Origin: Streptomyces sp. TP-A0874 | GTDB lineage: Bacteria > Actinomycetota > Actinomycetes > Streptomycetales > Streptomycetaceae | Assembly: GCF_001748085.1 (NCBI RefSeq) | Contig: NZ_BBZK01000004.1 | Span: 1 to 64,000 of the forward strand | Reading direction: 5' to 3' | Length of the DNA stretch: 64,000 bases | Part shown: positions 54,423 to 63,538 of the stretch, piece after piece | Numbering within the stretch: position 1 is the first letter of the stretch | Layout of the letters: every line of letters starts with the position of its first letter | Notes under the pieces: generated by a model | What the model was told of the DNA's origin: nothing | Seen by the model: only the letters and a program-made list of their open reading frames with translations | Databases searched by the model: none | Made by a program: the position numbers and the translations under genes

Positions 54423-54740
54423 TCCGTTCGGGAGGAGCGGCACCACGGCAAGGAGCGGCCGTGGTGCCGGTCAGCGGCGCCGATTCGGAGTCGGGCCGCG
54501 CTTCAGGCAGAATGTGATCTCCGAGGGCACCGGAGGGCCGGGCACAGGCGCTCCGGTGGAAGTTTTCGGCTGACCCATCGGCCGCGGCGAACCGCCCTGC
54601 TGGAGCGGGGGTTCGGCGGCACGGGACGGCGGGGGCGTCGAAGCGGTCAGCCGTCAGAACGGCAGCCGTGGTCCGTTCCCAGGGCCGTGTGACCGCTGGT
54701 CCGGTGAGGTCATCGCCGGTTCGGAAGGCGGTACGGGGCG
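54423..54740. other. Region between the DUF6643-like and Rv1733c-like genes
   Basis: Holds the strong hairpin at 54438 and otherwise no supported gene; the open frames are shadows of the flanking genes. Confidence 0.5.
54438..54469 (+). terminator. Hairpin after the DUF6643-like gene
   Basis: A perfect 12-bp stem CGGCACCACGGC/GCCGTGGTGCCG with an 8-base loop, 16 bp after the stop codon. Confidence 0.75.
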
Positions 54741-55343
54741 GTGCTGGTGTTGCAGGGTCTGTGGCGGTGGCGGCGGAACCCGCTGCGCCGGTGCACCGAC
54801 CTCGTGGAGGCGTGGATCGCTCTGGTGGCGGTCCTGCTCGTACTCCTCGGAGCCCCGGCCGCCGGCGTGATCGCCGGCTCGCTGGCCCATGCCTCGCTGC
54901 GGCAGACCGCGCGCGAGCAGCAGCACCAGCGCCATCTGGTGCGGGCGACGGTCGAGCAGTTGCTGCCGCATCCGCCGGCCGATCCGGATCCGGAGAGCGC
55001 CTCCGTCCAGGATTCGCACCGCCAGGTCCTCGCCACCTGGACGGCCACCGACGGAACCATGCGTTCTGGGGTGGCTCCGGCACCGCTCAGCGCCCGCCCC
55101 GGGCAGCCCTTCACCTTCTGGGCGGACGCGGCCGGCCGACCGACGAGACGGCCGATGGACGAGACGGCGGCCACCGCGCACGCCGTGCTCGCGGGGGTCG
55201 GCGTCGGCGTCGGCGTGCTCGGGCTGGTGGAGGGGGCGCGCCGGCTGGTGGTGTGCCGTCTGCAGCGCCGGCGATACCGCAGCTGGGAGCGGGACTGGCG
55301 CCGAACCGGTCCGGACTGGGGCAGGACCGGCGCGGACAGCTGA
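54741..55343 (+). CDS. Rv1733c-like membrane protein
   Basis: A 200-residue protein with two transmembrane helices flanking an external loop, the pattern of the Rv1733c family: LWRWRRNPLRRCTDLVEAWIAL leads into TM1 (about 22-48), a ~90-residue extracellular part follows with ATWTATDGTMRSG and GQPFTFWADAAGRP, and TM2 lies at about 148-168 (AHAVLAGVGVGVGVLGLVEGA), then a basic Arg/Trp-rich tail. Start GTG 54741. Streptomyces encodes several copies; the role is unknown. It precedes the beta-helix/AAA+ gene by 94 bp on the same strand. Confidence 0.82.
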   Translation: MLVLQGLWRWRRNPLRRCTDLVEAWIALVAVLLVLLGAPAAGVIAGSLAHASLRQTAREQQHQRHLVRATVEQLLPHPPADPDPESASVQDSHRQVLATWTATDGTMRSGVAPAPLSARPGQPFTFWADAAGRPTRRPMDETAATAHAVLAGVGVGVGVLGLVEGARRLVVCRLQRRRYRSWERDWRRTGPDWGRTGADS

Positions 55344-55437
55344 CGCGTCAACTCCCTTGCTCCGCGCACGCTACGGTGGTGCGCCAAGTACAGCCGTACG
55401 CGGACATCACACGCACGAGGTGGGGGCTCAACTCCGA

Positions 55438-57843
55438 ATGGCACCACAGGGCACGGTCCAGGTGACGCACACCGGCACATCGCGGTGGCGACGTCGCACC
55501 GGGGAGTACTCCTCGCTCACCGCGGCCCTGGAGGCCGCCGGTGACGGCGATGTGCTCTCCATCGCCGCGGGCACCTACCGGGAGAACCTCGTCGTGGAGC
55601 GCGCCGTCACACTGCGCGGCCCGGAGGGCTCGCGCGGGTCGGTGCGGATCGCCCCGGCCGACGGGGTGGCGCTGACCGTGCGCGGCCCGGCCGTCGTGCG
55701 GGACCTGGACATCGAGGGCCAGGACTCGGCGGCCCCCGCCCTCCTCGTCGAGGAGTGCTCGGCGGAGCTGACCGGGGTGCGGATCGCCACCCGCTCCGCG
55801 GTGGGGATCGAGGTGCGGGCCGGTGCCCGGCCGACCGTGCGCCGCTGCACGGTCGACAACCCGGCGGGGGTCGGCATCAGCGTCCTCGACAACGCCGGGG
55901 GGATCTTCGAGGACTGCGAGGTGGTCTCGGCGGGGCAGTCGGGGGTGACCGCACGGGACGGAGCGCACCTCAGGCTGGAGCGCTGCCGCATCCACCACGC
56001 CACCGGCGCCGGCCTGTCCCTCAGCGGCGAGGGCACCGCTCTGGAGGCCGTCGGCTGCGAGGTGTACGAGATCAAGGGTGCCGGGGTGCAGGTCGCCGCT
56101 CGGGCGACCGGTCAGCTCACCGACTGCTCGGTGCACCGCACCTCGGCGGACGGTGTCACGCTCGACACCGACGCCGTCCTCACCCTCTCCGACTGCGATA
56201 TCCACGACATCCCGGAGAACGCCGTCGACCTGCGGTCGCGATCGGTGCTCACGCTAACCCGGAGCAAGGTGCGCCGCTTCGGGCGGAACGGACTGTCCGT
56301 CTGGGATCCGGGCACCAGGGTCGACGCCCACCAGTGCGAGATCCACCAGAGCACCGGGGACTATCCCGCGGTGTGGATCAGCGACGGCGCGACCGGGGTC
56401 CTCGACGCCTGCCGACTGCACGAGGTGCCGGACGCGCTGTTCGTGCTGGACCGCGGCTCCAGAGCCGACGTCGTCGACACCGACATCTTCGAAGTCCGCA
56501 ACACCGCCGTGTCGGTGAGCGACGGGGCGGCGGTGCAGCTCGACGACTGCCGCATCCGGGAGGCGGCCACCGGCGCCTGGTTCCGTGACCAGGGCACCGG
56601 TGGCTCCCTCACCGGCTGCACCATCGACGCCACGTCCACCGGGGTGATCGTCACCAAGGGGGCGGATCCGACGGTCGAGCGGTGCACCGTCGACTCGCCC
56701 GCCGAGGCCGGCTTCTACGTGTCCGCGGCGGGGCGGGGCACCTTCAACCGCTGCAAGGTCACCGGCAGCGGCGGCTACGGCTTCCACATCATCGACGGCT
56801 GCCGGTCGACGCTCAGCCGGTGCCGCACGGAGCGCTGCGCCCGCGGCGGCTACGAGTTCGCCGAGGAGGGTCCCACCAGCGAGGACTGCACCAGCGACGA
56901 GAGTTCTGAGCAGCGCTCCGCGCCACCGCTCCCCAACGAGCCCATACCCGCGGTGCAGACGGCGGGGCTGCTGGGCGGCGCCACCGCCGGCCCGGCCCCC
57001 GGGGAGTCGGCGGCACCGTCCGCCGAGCCCGCCCGACCCTCGGACGAGGTGTTGGGCGAACTCGACGCGCTGGTCGGTTTGCAGAGCGTGAAGCGCGAGG
57101 TCCGGGCACTCATCGACATGATCGAGGTGGGCCGCCGGCGGCAGCAGGCGGGACTCAAGGCGGCCTCAGTCCGCCGGCACCTGGTCTTCACCGGTGCGCC
57201 CGGCACCGGCAAGACGACGGTGGCCAGGCTCTACGGTGAGATCCTCCACTCACTGGGCGTTCTGGAGCGCGGCCACCTGGTCGAGGTCTCCCGGGTCGAC
57301 CTGGTGGGGGAGCACATCGGCTCCACGGCGATCCGCACCCAGGAGGCCTTCGACCGGGCCCGTGGCGGGGTGCTGTTCATCGACGAGGCCTACGCGCTCT
57401 CCCCCGAGGACTCCGGTCGGGACTTCGGCCGGGAGGCGATCGACACACTGGTGAAACTGATGGAGGACCACCGGGACGCGGTGGTGGTGATCGTGGCGGG
57501 CTACACGGCCGAGATGGAGCGCTTCCTCACCGTGAACCCGGGCGTGGCCTCGCGGTTCTCCCGGGTCATCACCTTCGGTGACTACGAGCCGGAGGAGTTG
57601 CTGCGGATCGTGGAGCAGCAGGCCGCCGAGCACGAGTACCGCATCGGGGACGCCGCCGCGGAGTCGCTCCTGAAGTATTTCACGATGCTGCCGAAGGGCC
57701 CCGCCTTCGGCAACGGCCGCGCGGCCCGTCAGACCTTCGAGGCGATGGTGGAGAGCCACGCCGGGCGGGTGGCCCAACTGGCCGAGCCGACCACGGACGA
57801 CCTCACCCTGCTCTACCCGGAGGACCTCCCCACGGTTCCGTAG
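55438..57843 (+). CDS. Right-handed beta-helix / AAA+ ATPase fusion protein
   Basis: An 801-residue two-part protein. Residues about 20-485 form a parallel beta-helix of pectate-lyase-like coils; the repeating ~22-residue unit is visible in lines such as GVEVRAGARPTVRRCTVDN, GVTARDGAHLRLERCRIHH and GVIVTKGADPTVERCTVDS. After a Pro/Ala linker, residues about 545-795 form a CbxX/CfqX (SpoVK)-type AAA+ domain with Walker A GAPGTGKTT (Lys592) and Walker B VLFIDEAYAL (Asp649, Glu650). There is no signal peptide. The AAA+ type is also found in EccA of type VII secretion, but no other ESX gene is near. The ATG at 55438 begins the conserved region. Remodelling of a partner bound by the helix is inferred. 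Confidence 0.9.
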   Translation: MAPQGTVQVTHTGTSRWRRRTGEYSSLTAALEAAGDGDVLSIAAGTYRENLVVERAVTLRGPEGSRGSVRIAPADGVALTVRGPAVVRDLDIEGQDSAAPALLVEECSAELTGVRIATRSAVGIEVRAGARPTVRRCTVDNPAGVGISVLDNAGGIFEDCEVVSAGQSGVTARDGAHLRLERCRIHHATGAGLSLSGEGTALEAVGCEVYEIKGAGVQVAARATGQLTDCSVHRTSADGVTLDTDAVLTLSDCDIHDIPENAVDLRSRSVLTLTRSKVRRFGRNGLSVWDPGTRVDAHQCEIHQSTGDYPAVWISDGATGVLDACRLHEVPDALFVLDRGSRADVVDTDIFEVRNTAVSVSDGAAVQLDDCRIREAATGAWFRDQGTGGSLTGCTIDATSTGVIVTKGADPTVERCTVDSPAEAGFYVSAAGRGTFNRCKVTGSGGYGFHIIDGCRSTLSRCRTERCARGGYEFAEEGPTSEDCTSDESSEQRSAPPLPNEPIPAVQTAGLLGGATAGPAPGESAAPSAEPARPSDEVLGELDALVGLQSVKREVRALIDMIEVGRRRQQAGLKAASVRRHLVFTGAPGTGKTTVARLYGEILHSLGVLERGHLVEVSRVDLVGEHIGSTAIRTQEAFDRARGGVLFIDEAYALSPEDSGRDFGREAIDTLVKLMEDHRDAVVVIVAGYTAEMERFLTVNPGVASRFSRVITFGDYEPEELLRIVEQQAAEHEYRIGDAAAESLLKYFTMLPKGPAFGNGRAARQTFEAMVESHAGRVAQLAEPTTDDLTLLYPEDLPTVP

Positions 57844-57997
57844 GGAGCATCGCCCCGCTGATCGGGCCCGGCAGCGAACCGGCTTTCGGTGGACGTTTCC
57901 GGCGCCCCTGGCGGAGGGGCGGTGGCGGGTGCGGTGCGCCGGTTCCGCCGCGCGCCGCCCCCACCCCGACGCCGCCGGTAGTGACTCGGCCGCGGAT

Positions 57998-58990
57998 TCA
58001 GAGGCCGAACAGCTCCGTCGCGTTGTCGTGGCAGACGGCCCGCAGCCACTCCGGCCCGAGCCCCAGCCGTTCCAGGGCGTGGAGTTGGTGCACGTAGGGA
58101 TAGGGGATGTTGGGGAAGTCGGAGCCGAGCAGGATTCGGTCGCCGAGGGCCGAGAGCCGGGGCAGGGCCCGCCGGGGGAACGGGAGGAATCCCTCGGTGA
58201 AGTCGGTGAACGCCATGGTCGTGTCCAGCCGCACCTGCTCGTAGCGCTCGGCGAGATCGAGGAACTCCTCGTACTCCGGCATGCCCATGTGCGCGATGAC
58301 GAGCCGTAGCTTCGGATGCCGTGCCAGCACCCGCGCGACGGGCTCGGGTCCGGTGTGCTCGCCGGGCGCCGGACCGGAGCCGCAGTGCAGCACCACGGGG
58401 GTCCCCGTCTCGGCCAGCACCCCCCAGGCCCGGTCGAGGAGTTCGTCGGCCGGATCGTACGCTCCCACCTGCACGTGGGCCTTGAAGACGCGTGCTCCCG
58501 CTTCGATGCCCTCGCGAACGTAGCTCTCGATGCCCGGCTCGGGGTAGAGGGTGGCGGTGTGCAGGCAGTCGGGGGTGCGGCGGGCGAAGTCGACGGCCCA
58601 TCCGTTCAGCCAGCGGGCCATGTCGGGCTTGTGTGGGTAGAGCATGGCGGTGAAGGCCCGGACACCGAACTGCCGGAGGAGGGCGGTCCGCTCCGCCTCC
58701 TGTCTCCGGTAGGTGATCGGCCACTCGAGCCCGTCGATCAGCGGCCCCCGAGCCTCGAAGTAGTCCCACACCTTGTGCATGACCCGCTCGGGCATGAAGT
58801 GGGTGTGGACGTCGACCAGCCCGGGAAGCCCGAGTCGGCCCCAGAAACGGCGGACCTCAGCGGCCTCCTTCTCCGGGGCGGCACCGCTCGCCCCCGCCGG
58901 CCCGGCTCCCGCCGCGTCGCACGCGGTCGGGAGGGCGGGGCCCGCCGAGTCGCCGGCTGCCGTGCGGTGATCGTGCATACCGCCCACCAT
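57998..58990 (-). CDS. Amidohydrolase 2 family (ACMSD-like) metal hydrolase
   Basis: A 330-residue TIM-barrel enzyme. After a disordered 45-residue leader, VDVHTHFMPERVM gives the metal ligands His62 and His64; VVLHCGSGPAPGEHTG carries a third His; RLVIAHMGMPEYEEFL the fourth; and ILLGSDFPNIPYPYV the catalytic Asp. The layout is that of amidohydrolase_2 decarboxylases and hydrolases such as ACMSD. The substrate is not evident from neighbours. The start could be 58990 or the ATG at 58978. It converges on the beta-helix/AAA+ gene. Confidence 0.88.
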   Translation of the reverse strand: MVGGMHDHRTAAGDSAGPALPTACDAAGAGPAGASGAAPEKEAAEVRRFWGRLGLPGLVDVHTHFMPERVMHKVWDYFEARGPLIDGLEWPITYRRQEAERTALLRQFGVRAFTAMLYPHKPDMARWLNGWAVDFARRTPDCLHTATLYPEPGIESYVREGIEAGARVFKAHVQVGAYDPADELLDRAWGVLAETGTPVVLHCGSGPAPGEHTGPEPVARVLARHPKLRLVIAHMGMPEYEEFLDLAERYEQVRLDTTMAFTDFTEGFLPFPRRALPRLSALGDRILLGSDFPNIPYPYVHQLHALERLGLGPEWLRAVCHDNATELFGL

Positions 58991-59081
58991 CGACCTCGGT
59001 GACCAGCTGGAGCCACCCCCTTCGCACGAGTGGCGGTGAGTGATCCGTCACAGGGGCCGCGGCGGTGCGGCGGGGGTCTGA

Positions 59082-60686
59082 CTACGCGTCGTCCCGGTAC
59101 ACCTTGTCCAGGTTGTCCTCCGCCGGGTGGGTACGCGCGGCCGGGCCGGCGGCGAAGGCGCGCAGGACGTTCCCGGTCACCCGGCGGGTGAAGTCACCGG
59201 CGCGTCCGTCGATGCCGTGCCGAACGCCCTTGCGGCCCGGCCCTTCGGCGGCCAGCGACTCCACCCAGCGCATGGTGCCGGTGGCGAAGAGTCCGGCACC
59301 GTTCTTGAAGGTGCCGTACGCGGAGTCGCTGTGGCTGCTCTCCCCCTTGCACACCACCGGGGAGTGGGCGATCACCTCCAGTGGCCGCGGAGTCGGCGCC
59401 TCCGGGGTCACCCGGTCGTACTCCACGCCGACCAACCCCTTGAAGGAGTCCCCCGCCTTGACCCCGGTGCCCGCGAAGACCCAGTGGTCGGGCCGGGTCA
59501 CCACGTACGGCGCCTCGGTCGGGTAGCCCTCGTAGAGGACCCCGGTGAGCGAGCTCTCCGGATCCGGCGCCGGATGTTCCCGGAAGTCGGTGGTGACCAG
59601 GGAGTGTTCACCGCGCTCGTAGTAGGGGTCGTCCCGGTAGTCGGTCTTGTAGCAGACCACCAGGCGGTGCGCGCCACTCCGGGTGGGCTCCAGCCGGACC
59701 CGGCGGAAGCAGGTGTTGGCTCCGAGGACCGCGAGGTTGGCCCCGGCGTCCCGGGCCCCGGCGACCCGGGCGCGCTGCTGCGGGGTCCAGTACTCGTCGT
59801 GTCCGAGCACCACCACCGCCTTGGCGCCCCGGAGCTGGTCGGAGCGGGTGGCCACGTCCACTCCGGTGGTGTAGGCGAGAGGAATGCCGAGACGTTCCGC
59901 GAGGGCCACCAGGGGTTGTTCGTAGACGAGGAACTTGCCCGCGCCGTCGCCGTGGTAGGGCCGGTCGAAGGAGACCGCGAGCGAGCGCTTGCCGTACTCC
60001 CCACCCGGACCGTGGTAGAGGCTGTGCCGCCCCCACTCGTTGTATGCCTGCCAGGTCGCCGACGCGTTGAGCAGCACGGTCCGCCCGGAGGCCGATGCGG
60101 ATCGGACGGTGATCGGCACATAGCGCTGGGCGGAGCGCCGGTCGGTGTCCAGGCGGAGCAGGTAGCTGCCCTCGGGCCAGCCGCGGGTGTGCACGGTGAG
60201 GCTTCGTTCCCAGTCCGCGTGGACCGTGCGTGTGGGCCGGTCGAACCGCGGGCGGCGCTGGCGCTCTCCCCTGATCCGGTCCGACTCCCAGATCTTCCGC
60301 GCCTGCGCTCCCCCGTACCAGCCCATCCGGTAGGCCCGCACGGTGAAGCCCGGCTCCGAGGTCGAGACATGGAGTCCGAACTCCTCACCGGGCAGCACGC
60401 TCACCCGGTCGGTGTACCCCTCGATCGCGGAGGGAGCCCCGCGGGTGGCGATCCGCCAGTCACGGTCGCCGGGGCGGTGGTTCTCCGCGGGGATGGAGAG
60501 CCCCTCTTCGGAAGCGTCCGCTCCGGAACGTCCGCCCCCTGTGCAGCCCGCCGCCACCAGCCCCGCACCCGCCCTCGCGGACATGCCGAGGAAACGCCGC
60601 CGGGTCACCGGACCGCCGCCCCCGCCGTACGCCACGCCGGTGGGCGCGGTCGCCGCGTCCGCACGACCGCCCCGCTCTTCGCCCAT
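59082..60686 (-). CDS. Tat-exported lipoprotein related to N,N-dimethylformamidase large subunit
   Basis: A 534-residue exported protein. The N-terminus carries RRRFLGMSARAGAGLVAAGC, a twin-arginine signal joined to a lipobox (Cys attached to lipid). The mature part matches the DMFase large-subunit-like family of actinobacteria: AYRMGWYGGAQARKIWES, SATWQAYNEWGRHSLY, VVLGHDEYWTPQQRARV and ANLAVLGANTCFRRVRLE, FAGTGVKAGDSFKGLVGVEYD. In dimethylformamidase a glutamine-amidotransferase-like fold binds iron; activity on formamides cannot be inferred, since most homologues are uncharacterised. The start at 60686 is chosen at MGEERGG, giving a short region before the signal. Confidence 0.85.
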   Translation of the reverse strand: MGEERGGRADAATAPTGVAYGGGGGPVTRRRFLGMSARAGAGLVAAGCTGGGRSGADASEEGLSIPAENHRPGDRDWRIATRGAPSAIEGYTDRVSVLPGEEFGLHVSTSEPGFTVRAYRMGWYGGAQARKIWESDRIRGERQRRPRFDRPTRTVHADWERSLTVHTRGWPEGSYLLRLDTDRRSAQRYVPITVRSASASGRTVLLNASATWQAYNEWGRHSLYHGPGGEYGKRSLAVSFDRPYHGDGAGKFLVYEQPLVALAERLGIPLAYTTGVDVATRSDQLRGAKAVVVLGHDEYWTPQQRARVAGARDAGANLAVLGANTCFRRVRLEPTRSGAHRLVVCYKTDYRDDPYYERGEHSLVTTDFREHPAPDPESSLTGVLYEGYPTEAPYVVTRPDHWVFAGTGVKAGDSFKGLVGVEYDRVTPEAPTPRPLEVIAHSPVVCKGESSHSDSAYGTFKNGAGLFATGTMRWVESLAAEGPGRKGVRHGIDGRAGDFTRRVTGNVLRAFAAGPAARTHPAEDNLDKVYRDDA

Positions 60687-60830
60687 GCTGCTCACCGCCT
60701 CGCAGACCCGTCGATCGCCGCCGGGACGGTCCACGCGGTGACGGCAGGAGACGGAGACGCCTGCCGCCGGCAGCGCGGGCACCGGCCGCAGGCCCATACT
60801 CACCCGGCGGGCCGCGGCCCGCCGCTCCGG

Positions 60831-63305
60831 TTACTCCGGCTCGGAGACGCTCCGCGCCCGGGGGCGAGGGCTTCTCGGTCCGGGCTGCCCACCGTCCGGT
60901 GGGCAGCCCGGAGCCGCCCCCTGGGCGGCCTGGCCCGCCGGCGTCCCGGACTTCGTCAGGCGCTGCTCCGGCAGGCGCTTCAACAGGCCGGCGCGTTCTT
61001 CGGCGAAGGCCGGGTCGGCCTGGTACTCGGAGTGACCGAGGATCGGTGCGGGCAGCGGATGCTCCGGAGTCCGGCCGTAGGCGAGCGGATCCACCAGCGG
61101 ACTGCGGTCGACCTCGGGCCCCCGGACGGCCTCCCCCGGCAGCCGGACCGGACCGCCGATCGGGTCGGTGCGCCGCCAGAGGTTCCGCCAGCAGTGCACC
61201 TCCCGGTACAGCGCGCGCAGCGGCACCCGCCCGAAGTACGCCGGGAACCAGCGCCCGTAGAGCCTTTCCAGTGGGGATCCGTAGGTGAGCAGCGCCACCC
61301 TGCGGCGGGTGCGGCGATCCAGTTGCCAGACGGCTGCCGCCGCCAGGACGCTGCCCTGCGAGTGGCCGGACAGCACGATGCGGCCGCCGGTGAGCCGGGT
61401 CCAGGTGGACATGCGCCAGGTGAGGTCCGGAACCGCCCGCTCGGCGTAGCACGGCGGCGCGAAGGGGTGTGCGGCCCGCGGCCAGAAGGTGCCGACGTCC
61501 CAGAGGATGCCGATGGTGCGCCGGGCCGAGGCGTCGCGGTATGCGAGCCGCCCGGAGGCGAGGAACAGGATGAACCCCAGGCTCACCATCCACGAACCGA
61601 GGGCCTGGGCGATCTGCGCGCTGGCGTCGACGATCCGCGGCGAGCCGTCCGCGGCGAGCCCCGGCACCTGCCCGCTGTACCAGGCCCCGACCACCGCCAC
61701 ACCGCCGAGCACGAGGGTCACCAGGGCGGTCGCGCCCACGAACCAGGGGGCGCAGTCGGTGAGCCGGGCACGGGCGACCGTGCCGGCGATGCGCCGGGAT
61801 CGTGCGGTGTCCTCCGGTTCGCCGGGGTGGCTGCGGCGCACCTCGGCGATCTCCGTCCGCCGGAGGCGCCAGGTCTGCACCGCGAAGCGGCCGGCCAGTC
61901 CGGCGAGGACCAGGAGCAGCGGGGGGATGGCGGCAGCCATCCAGGACAGCACCACCGGTGGTCCGGGGACGATACTGTCGGCCATCCCCGGGGTGCCCGA
62001 GCGGTCCATCCAGTCGGCGACCCGCTGGGCGACGCCGCCGGAGAGCAGGCCGCCGAGGACGCAGGCGATGGTGGCCACGGCCGCACCGGCGAAACCACGG
62101 AGGGCCGCGCGTTCCTCGGGCGCACTGCGGTAGAGGATCCTGCCGACGCAGGCCAGGCCGACCAGCAGGGTGCCCTGGACGATCGCCAGGACCCCGAAGG
62201 CCGTGTTGCCGGGGAGTTGGCCCTCGGACTCCCAGCCGGGGCGGGACCAGCCGGAGTGCAGGGCGGAGAGCAGTAACAGGCCGAGGGCGGTGCCGGGGAG
62301 CGTCCGCACGATGATCCGGTCGATCCGGTCGTCGGGCCGGGACTCACTGCGGCCGCGGGCCCAGACCACCCAGACCGCCACGGTACCGAGGGCCAGGATC
62401 GCCGCGGTGAGCACCCAGCCGACTGTGTCGAGCCGGGGGTCGGCCGCCGACCGGTGGTCGTAGCGGGCGGTGGCGGTGGTCAGCGCCGCGGCGACGGTCA
62501 GGAACCCGGCCGCGGTGTGCGCGGCCCGCAGCCGCGCCACCAGCCGCCGCCCGTACCAGAAGCCGGGCAGGCACAGGGCGGGGCGGTCGCCGGCCTCGGG
62601 GTCGCCTTCGGTGACCGGCCGGGTCGGCGGGGGCTGGGACTCGTAGGCGCTCCAGGTGCGGTGGGAGAGCCACCACAGGAGTCCGACGACGGCCGCGGGA
62701 ACGATCGCGGCGAGGGCCAGCCGCCGACCCGGCATGCTCCACCAGCCGCCCTGCTCCTCGGCGAGGAAGCCCAGCCAGCCGCGCCCACTGGTGCAGGTCG
62801 GCGAGGCGGCGCACTGCCAGGCCACGAGGTCGAGGGCGACCTCGCAGGCCGCGGCGATCAGCAGCACGGTGAGGCTGAGTGCGACGAGTCGCACCAGCAC
62901 CCCGTAGGCACGGACGGCGGTGCGGCGTCCGGTGGTGTGTCGCTCGGCGGCCCCGGGGCGCATCCAGTGCGAGAGGTTGGCCACCATGAAGGGGATCAGC
63001 AGCAGCCACAGTGCGCGAGCACTGTTGCCGGAGGTCAGGTTGGACCAGCAGTAGGCTTCCTGGACAGGCTCTCCGCCGGCCGGTTCTCGAAGCGACTCGG
63101 CCTCGGCGTCCTCGGTGCGGCGGTAGATGCCGGCCGTCTGGTCACCGGTGACCCGGACGGTGCGCGGGTCGTCCAGCATCTCCTCCGGTGTGGTGCCCCC
63201 GACGCCGTGGACCAGCAGTTCCAGCGCGAGGCCCCCGGTGTCATCCTCCGGCTCCCGCGCCCGGTCCATCCGTCCAGCCGCTCCGGGCTCTGCGACCGCC
63301 GCCAT
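60831..63305 (-). CDS. Large multi-pass membrane protein with alpha/beta-hydrolase C-terminal part
   Basis: An 824-residue protein. It starts with a cytoplasmic segment (LALELLVHGVGGTTPEEML, itself resembling the first strand of a lipase: HGVGG), then about ten hydrophobic segments between residues ~95 and ~590, among them LVALSLTVLLIAAACEVALDL and LGTVAVWVVWARG. The C-terminal region has GGRIVLSGHSQGSVLAAAAVW, the nucleophile elbow GHSQG, followed by LLTYGSPLERLYGRWFPAYFG and a likely His in LGHSEYQAD. A membrane-embedded serine hydrolase or lipase is inferred. GGGGGAG precedes the ATG. It diverges from the DeoR-type regulator. Confidence 0.8.
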   Translation of the reverse strand: MAAVAEPGAAGRMDRAREPEDDTGGLALELLVHGVGGTTPEEMLDDPRTVRVTGDQTAGIYRRTEDAEAESLREPAGGEPVQEAYCWSNLTSGNSARALWLLLIPFMVANLSHWMRPGAAERHTTGRRTAVRAYGVLVRLVALSLTVLLIAAACEVALDLVAWQCAASPTCTSGRGWLGFLAEEQGGWWSMPGRRLALAAIVPAAVVGLLWWLSHRTWSAYESQPPPTRPVTEGDPEAGDRPALCLPGFWYGRRLVARLRAAHTAAGFLTVAAALTTATARYDHRSAADPRLDTVGWVLTAAILALGTVAVWVVWARGRSESRPDDRIDRIIVRTLPGTALGLLLLSALHSGWSRPGWESEGQLPGNTAFGVLAIVQGTLLVGLACVGRILYRSAPEERAALRGFAGAAVATIACVLGGLLSGGVAQRVADWMDRSGTPGMADSIVPGPPVVLSWMAAAIPPLLLVLAGLAGRFAVQTWRLRRTEIAEVRRSHPGEPEDTARSRRIAGTVARARLTDCAPWFVGATALVTLVLGGVAVVGAWYSGQVPGLAADGSPRIVDASAQIAQALGSWMVSLGFILFLASGRLAYRDASARRTIGILWDVGTFWPRAAHPFAPPCYAERAVPDLTWRMSTWTRLTGGRIVLSGHSQGSVLAAAAVWQLDRRTRRRVALLTYGSPLERLYGRWFPAYFGRVPLRALYREVHCWRNLWRRTDPIGGPVRLPGEAVRGPEVDRSPLVDPLAYGRTPEHPLPAPILGHSEYQADPAFAEERAGLLKRLPEQRLTKSGTPAGQAAQGAAPGCPPDGGQPGPRSPRPRARSVSEPE

Positions 63306-63538
63306 CCCGCTCCCCCGATCTCGGACGACCCGCTGGGTGGTGCCGCGGGCTTGCCTTCTCCTGGGATGCCCATGATGCCCGGGCTCGAAGCCGTTGCCTG
63401 ACACCTCGTCGGGAAGGGCCGAATCAGCTCGCCCGGGGTCTCGCGGCAGGTATCGGTCACCGGACCGGGCCGTCGCGGCCCGTGAAATGATGGCCGCAGC
63501 ACCGGGCGGGCCGCCGGGCGGCGAAGGGACGGAGCAGG

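Noticed and set aside
59127..62276. A 1049-codon plus-strand frame
   Set aside because: Antisense to the dimethylformamidase-like and membrane hydrolase genes, spans both and their intergenic gap, and has shadow composition.
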